A program made the position numbers and the translations under genes. From assembly GCA_030549335.1 (NCBI GenBank), contig CM060187.1, forward strand, positions 50,674,203 through 50,738,202: a stretch of 64,000 nt of DNA. Direction: 5' to 3'. A model generated the notes under the pieces. The model saw nothing but the letters and a program-made list of their open reading frames with translations, was not told where the DNA came from and did not search any database. The DNA is from Pontederia crassipes. Lineage: Eukaryota > Streptophyta > Magnoliopsida > Commelinales > Pontederiaceae. Below, in pieces: positions 60,132 through 64,000 of the stretch (position 1 is its first letter; every line of letters starts with the position of its first letter).

Positions 60132-60454
60132 TATTGTTATTAGATGTTGACTATTTCAATGATAATTAGTTACTTGTACGGTTATCACATTTATTTAATT
60201 ATTATACATATATGCTTTGAAAATTTATTTATAAAAAATATACAGATTAATAATTAAAGAACATATAGATTAATTCTGCTATGAAATACTAACATAACTG
60301 ATGTTATATAATAGTTATCATATTTTTATTAGCATAACTAATCAATTATTTTTTATTTATAATTAGATATTCTAAGGACACTTGTCAATATATGGCTATG
60401 CCAAATGTCAAGTTCTCATGCAAAGTACTCTCTCTTTAATATAATATAGATTAT

Positions 60455-61200
60455 TCTTCTAATAATTATTTATATTTAATTAAATTCGAATTTAATTAAT
60501 AATCTCATAATCGTCTGTATCTATTCAAACTTCCTCTCTATTTTTCATTAATTTCGAAATTAAGTTATTCAATACATAATATAATAATTCTCAGATCTAT
60601 CTTTTGAAATAAAATTTCGTTTATTAATTCTAAAAAAAATCGAGGGCTTTACAAGGGGTTCACAACTTAAAAAATGAGTATAAGTGGAACATAATCATTT
60701 CATAATTTTAAAGTGTGACAATTAATATGCCAACTTAATATTTTTTAATGTCATACCACAAATATTTTAAAAAATTAGATGAATTTTAATTCTAAAATTA
60801 ATATATTTATATATAATTTAAATTTTAACAATAAATAGGGGCCGGGCCGGGGCTGGGGCTCAAATTCTACTCCACTATGGTCAAATATTAATGTTCATAA
60901 GACCCATGAAGTATGAACATTGAACTTAAACATAAAATAACACAATGCATAAGACTGTCCGGATAGTAATCATAAATCGTTATTCGATATTTATAATATA
61001 GCAAACATGTATAATATATTATATGAACTTTATAATTTATTTAATTAACTTAAATATCTGCTATATATATATGGATTAAATCAGAATTGTTTTTAAAGTG
61101 GTCTCGCATACACTATAGATTAACTAAATTTAAAATTCCAGAATAACACACACACACATATATATAATAAAAAAATTAAATAATGAATTTGTAGCTGAAT
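60455..61200. other. Spacer between Helitron and LINE
   Basis: AT-rich with no gene. A short GC patch GGGGCCGGGCCGGGGCTGGG at about 60838-60857 looks like a hAT-style end, but no partner was found. A small CA/TA microsatellite lies at 61147-61167. Confidence 0.5.
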
Positions 61201-61204
61201 TTAA

Positions 61205-62775
61205 AAGAGGCAAACTCTTAAGTGGAGGACTTGACAGTTAGCGAATGTGAGCTTAATAGGTCATTTTATCGTAGAATTAGAGTCTCGGAGGTTAGCGAAG
61301 CTCTTAAGAAAATGGAGAATGGTAAAGCCGTTGGACCGGATGGTATACCGATTGAAGTTTGGAAATGTTTAGGAGAAAAAGGTGTGTTGTGGTTATGTAA
61401 ACTATTTAATGAGATTTTACGGTCGAAAAAGATGCCTGATGATTGGAGATTAAGTACATTAGTTCCTATTTACAAAAATAAAGGGGATATTCAGAATTGT
61501 GCAAATTATAGAGGGATTAAACTTATGAGTCACACTATGAAATTATGGGAAAAAGTGATTGAGCATAGATTAAGAATGGAGACTAGTATTTCTGAGAGAC
61601 AATTTGGGTTCATGCCAGGAAGATCCACTACAGAGGCGATTTATTTACTAAGGGGGATGATGGAGAAGTATCGAAGTAGGAGAAGAGACTTACATATGGC
61701 TTTCATTGACTTAGAGAAGGCGTATGATCGGGTACCAAGGGATGTACTTTGGAAAGCCTTGCAAAAGAAGAGGGTGAATGTTGCCTACATTAAGGTAATA
61801 CAAGATATGTACGATGGGGCATTGACTAGGGTTAGGACACCCGGAGGTGAGACAAATGAATTTCCTATAGGAATTGGCCTACATCAAGGATCAGCTTTAA
61901 GTCCGTATCTATTTAACTTAGTTATCGATGCTATAACCGAGAGTATCACAGAGGAAGTACCTAAGTGCATGCTATTTGCGGATGATATAGTACTTTTAGC
62001 GGATTCAAGAGAAGAGATTAATACAAAATTGGAAATATGGAGAAATACGTTGGAGTCAAAGGGTTTTCGTTTAAGTAGGAATAAAACAGAATATATGCAT
62101 AGCAATTTCACAAATAAACAACTTAGAGACGATTTGAAAGTTAGGTTAGGGGAGGATATAATTCCTCAAGTGACAAAGTTTAAATATTTAGGATCAATTG
62201 TAAGACAAGATGGTGAGATTGATGACGATGTTAATCATAGAATTCAAGCTGGTTGGTGTAAGTGGAGGAAAGCCACTGGAGTTCTTTGTGATAGAAAAGT
62301 ACCCAATAAAGTTAAAGAAAAATTCTATCGTACTGCTATAAGGCCAGCAGTGTTATATGGTAGTGAATGTTGGGCTATGAAGGGACAACATGAACGTAAA
62401 GTGGGGGTAGCCGAAATGAGGATGTTGAGATGGATGTGTGATCATACAAGATTAGATAAGATTAGGAATGACCATATACGTGAACGAGTCGGAGTGGCTC
62501 CTATTAGTGAGAAAATGGTAGAGAATCGTTTGAGATGGTTTGGTCATGTTCAGAGAAGACCATTAGATGCACCAGTAAGAAGAGTAGATCAAATAATCTG
62601 GAGTCCGATTAAAAGAGGGAGAGGGAGGCCAAGGCGGACACTTGGCGAACTAATAGAGCAAGATCTATTGGTGAATAATATACCGAAAGGTTTGGTTACT
62701 AATAGAGCGGAATGGCGTCGTATGATCCATGTAGCCGACCCCACCTAGTGGGATAAGGCTTTGTTGTTGTTGTTG
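61205..62775 (+). mobile_element. RTE LINE insertion ending in (TTG)5
   Basis: Includes the frame above plus the short 3' tail GGATAAGGCT(TTG)5 only 27 bp past the stop codon. RTE LINEs end in short simple repeats instead of poly-A. The last 63 bases equal the end of the short element in the RING intron. The 5' limit is approximate; no target duplication was found by eye. Confidence 0.85.
61222..62748 (+). CDS. RTE-clade LINE reverse transcriptase, 5'-truncated but open
   Basis: The open frame of 508 codons covers the reverse transcriptase and C-terminal part of an RTE-type LINE protein. Landmarks: GKAVGPDGIPIEVWK, VPIYKNKGDIQNCANYRGIK (template-binding region), FGFMPGRSTTEAI, FIDLEKAYDRVPRDVLW, GLHQGSALSPYLFNLV and the catalytic CMLFADDIVLLAD. 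Later come KFKYLGSIV and the RTE tail RLRWFGHVQRRP and GRGRPRRTL. The N-terminal endonuclease is absent. An in-frame TAA sits just before 61222 and the first codon is GTG, so this is a 5'-truncated insertion with no translation start of its own. The stop TAG is at 62746-62748. No internal break is seen, so the insertion is probably recent. RTE elements copy themselves by target-primed reverse transcription. Confidence 0.92.
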   Translation: MEDLTVSECELNRSFYRRIRVSEVSEALKKMENGKAVGPDGIPIEVWKCLGEKGVLWLCKLFNEILRSKKMPDDWRLSTLVPIYKNKGDIQNCANYRGIKLMSHTMKLWEKVIEHRLRMETSISERQFGFMPGRSTTEAIYLLRGMMEKYRSRRRDLHMAFIDLEKAYDRVPRDVLWKALQKKRVNVAYIKVIQDMYDGALTRVRTPGGETNEFPIGIGLHQGSALSPYLFNLVIDAITESITEEVPKCMLFADDIVLLADSREEINTKLEIWRNTLESKGFRLSRNKTEYMHSNFTNKQLRDDLKVRLGEDIIPQVTKFKYLGSIVRQDGEIDDDVNHRIQAGWCKWRKATGVLCDRKVPNKVKEKFYRTAIRPAVLYGSECWAMKGQHERKVGVAEMRMLRWMCDHTRLDKIRNDHIRERVGVAPISEKMVENRLRWFGHVQRRPLDAPVRRVDQIIWSPIKRGRGRPRRTLGELIEQDLLVNNIPKGLVTNRAEWRRMIHVADPT

Positions 62776-62813
62776 GATTAATCTCGACGGGGGTGGTCAA
62801 ACCTCTTATTTAA

Positions 62814-62935
<122 letters not shown>

Positions 62936-63049
62936 ATGCATAACGCATGATTATGATTTTTTTCTTTTGTTTTCGCATGATTATGATTAACCAGATATGG
63001 TGTCTTGTACATAGCGTGCCACATTTAATAATTAATTTCTCATTTAATG

Positions 63050-64000
63050 ATTTTAAAGCGTACGAAGTATCGTGTCCTCTTCCAAATAAATCAAAAGCGT
63101 TGGATTTTATTTGACAAACCCAACGATCGCCAGGCCGCTGGTCGTTGTCCGTTGTCGCTAGGTGCGCCGACGGGTGGACGGTTCCGACGGTCCAGATCTT
63201 CCAAACCCTGGTGGCGCGCGGTACAACCGTCGCTTTTATTTCCATTTCAAAGATATTTAAAGTTTTATTTTTTTTACGTAAGAGGTCCCGCGACGACAAG
63301 TAGCCAAAAGCGCAGAAATATAAAAGAACTCGCGACTAAAATTTCTAAAAAAATGTTCTCGTTTCTGCCGCTTTTTTTGGCTTCATCGATCGGAACCCGA
63401 TCTCGAAATGGCGATGGAAGGGATCGGAATCCCCCGCGACCTCTCCGCGTCCCGCTGGAGCCCCTCGTCGGCGATACATCCCGAGCTCCCAATCGAGCTC
63501 ATCTCGCCGGATCCCTAATTTTGGTGCGCCGGAGCCTCCAATCGTTCCTCCGTCGATTTCGTTACCTCGCGGTCCGTTTCTTCTGGCGATCGCGTTCCCT
63601 TGTAGTGATCTAAAGTTTGCTTCGTTTGCTTGGTCTCGATAAAAATAGAGGGTCATCTTGTTCATTGCTGGAATTGAAGGTTCCCTATATCTGATCTCAG
63701 GCTTGTAGTTGTACGTTGTTAGATTCCTGTTATGCTTTCTCCAATTTATAGGTAATCTTTCTGCGCTCTCTGAATCGGGAGGTCTTTTGACTTCTTTGAT
63801 CCCCATTCATGGTGGATATTAAGCCTTTTCTATCTCTTTTTTTGCATCACCTTCCAGGAAGGGAGTAGATTTGTTCCATATTGACCTCTCAATCCCACGA
63901 CCATTACTTAAATTTTCTTAGTTACACTCTTTGTTTCATTGTACTCTTCCGTATTAACGTTTACACTATATCCATATTTAACTGTTGTTGATATATTACT
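63050..64000 (+). promoter_or_regulatory. Probable promoter and leader of a gene beyond the right edge
   Basis: From about 63120 the DNA becomes GC- and CpG-rich, after AT-rich spacer. From 63640 it turns T-rich with intron-like character, as in a plant leader intron. The first sizeable ATG frame in the island is 63408-63518, 36 codons (MAMEGIGIPRDL...), ending before any domain. It could be an upstream frame, a short first exon, or nothing. Longer frames on both strands are composition effects. No product can be named. Confidence 0.4.

Larger units (their letters stand above)
56746..60450 (-). mobile_element. Non-autonomous Helitron
   Basis: On the minus strand it starts TCTATATTATATTAAAGAGA after a host A, and ends in CTAG before a host T, as expected for insertion into an AT dinucleotide. 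Just before the end is a GC-rich hairpin: CCCGCAC / GTGCGGG (56757-56763 and 56767-56773), 3-base loop, 7 bases from CTAG. Length is 3.7 kb, AT-rich, with no frame of 60 codons or more, so no Rep/helicase. No captured gene is recognisable. Helitrons move by rolling-circle replication, using proteins of autonomous relatives. Confidence 0.8.

Overview
The window is nuclear DNA of a flowering plant. It has spliced GT-AG genes of plant-only families (FAR1-related, Aux/IAA), long AT-rich spacers packed with plant transposons, and a decayed piece of plastid rRNA. The GC-rich first exon and promoter of the Aux/IAA gene hint at a monocot outside the grasses, but I cannot name the species.

Layout. 109-4663 (+): the C-terminal 432 codons of NAA15, the scaffold subunit of the NatA N-terminal acetyltransferase; the gene starts off the left edge. 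8425-10862 (+): a three-exon FRS11-like gene of the FAR1/FHY3 family, itself a domesticated MULE transposase, with a GC-rich leader region near 6430-6790. 10966-15866 (+): a broken Ty1/copia retrotransposon with both LTRs and a 5-bp target duplication, starting 104 bp past the FRS stop codon. 17639-20682 (-): a four-coding-exon membrane RING-H2 E3 ligase gene of the At4g11680/At1g12760 type, convergent with the FRS gene. One of its introns carries a 179-bp LINE-tail element.

21.6-49.8 kb is gene-poor. It holds a glyoxal/galactose-oxidase-like pseudogene (about 26660-28330) split by a 1.0-kb hAT-like element, decayed repeats, a nearly full-length but broken L1-type LINE with an RNase H domain (about 32575-38900, minus), a long-inverted-repeat element (about 40675-41553), and many microsatellites and tandem duplications. 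50869-53264 (+): an intact five-exon Aux/IAA repressor gene with a GC-rich promoter carrying G-boxes, a TATA-like box and a CGCAGC hexanucleotide array. 55375-55613: a nuclear plastid insert (16S rRNA 3' region plus a second plastid-like piece). 56746-60450 (-): a non-autonomous Helitron with both ends recognisable. 61222-62775 (+): a 5'-truncated RTE-clade LINE with an open 508-codon reverse transcriptase reading frame. Its 3' tail is identical to that of the short element in the RING gene intron. The right edge (63.1-64.0 kb) looks like the promoter and leader of another gene.

The host genes are unrelated housekeeping and signalling genes, with no sign of a cluster or pathway. The coherent stories are about transposons: a LINE and a short element that shares its tail, a hAT inside a dead oxidase gene, a Helitron with diagnostic ends, and a copia insert at the 3' end of a domesticated-transposase gene. 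I found no convincing undescribed biological system. Exon limits come from reading splice signals and checking phase by hand, without transcripts or database searches.
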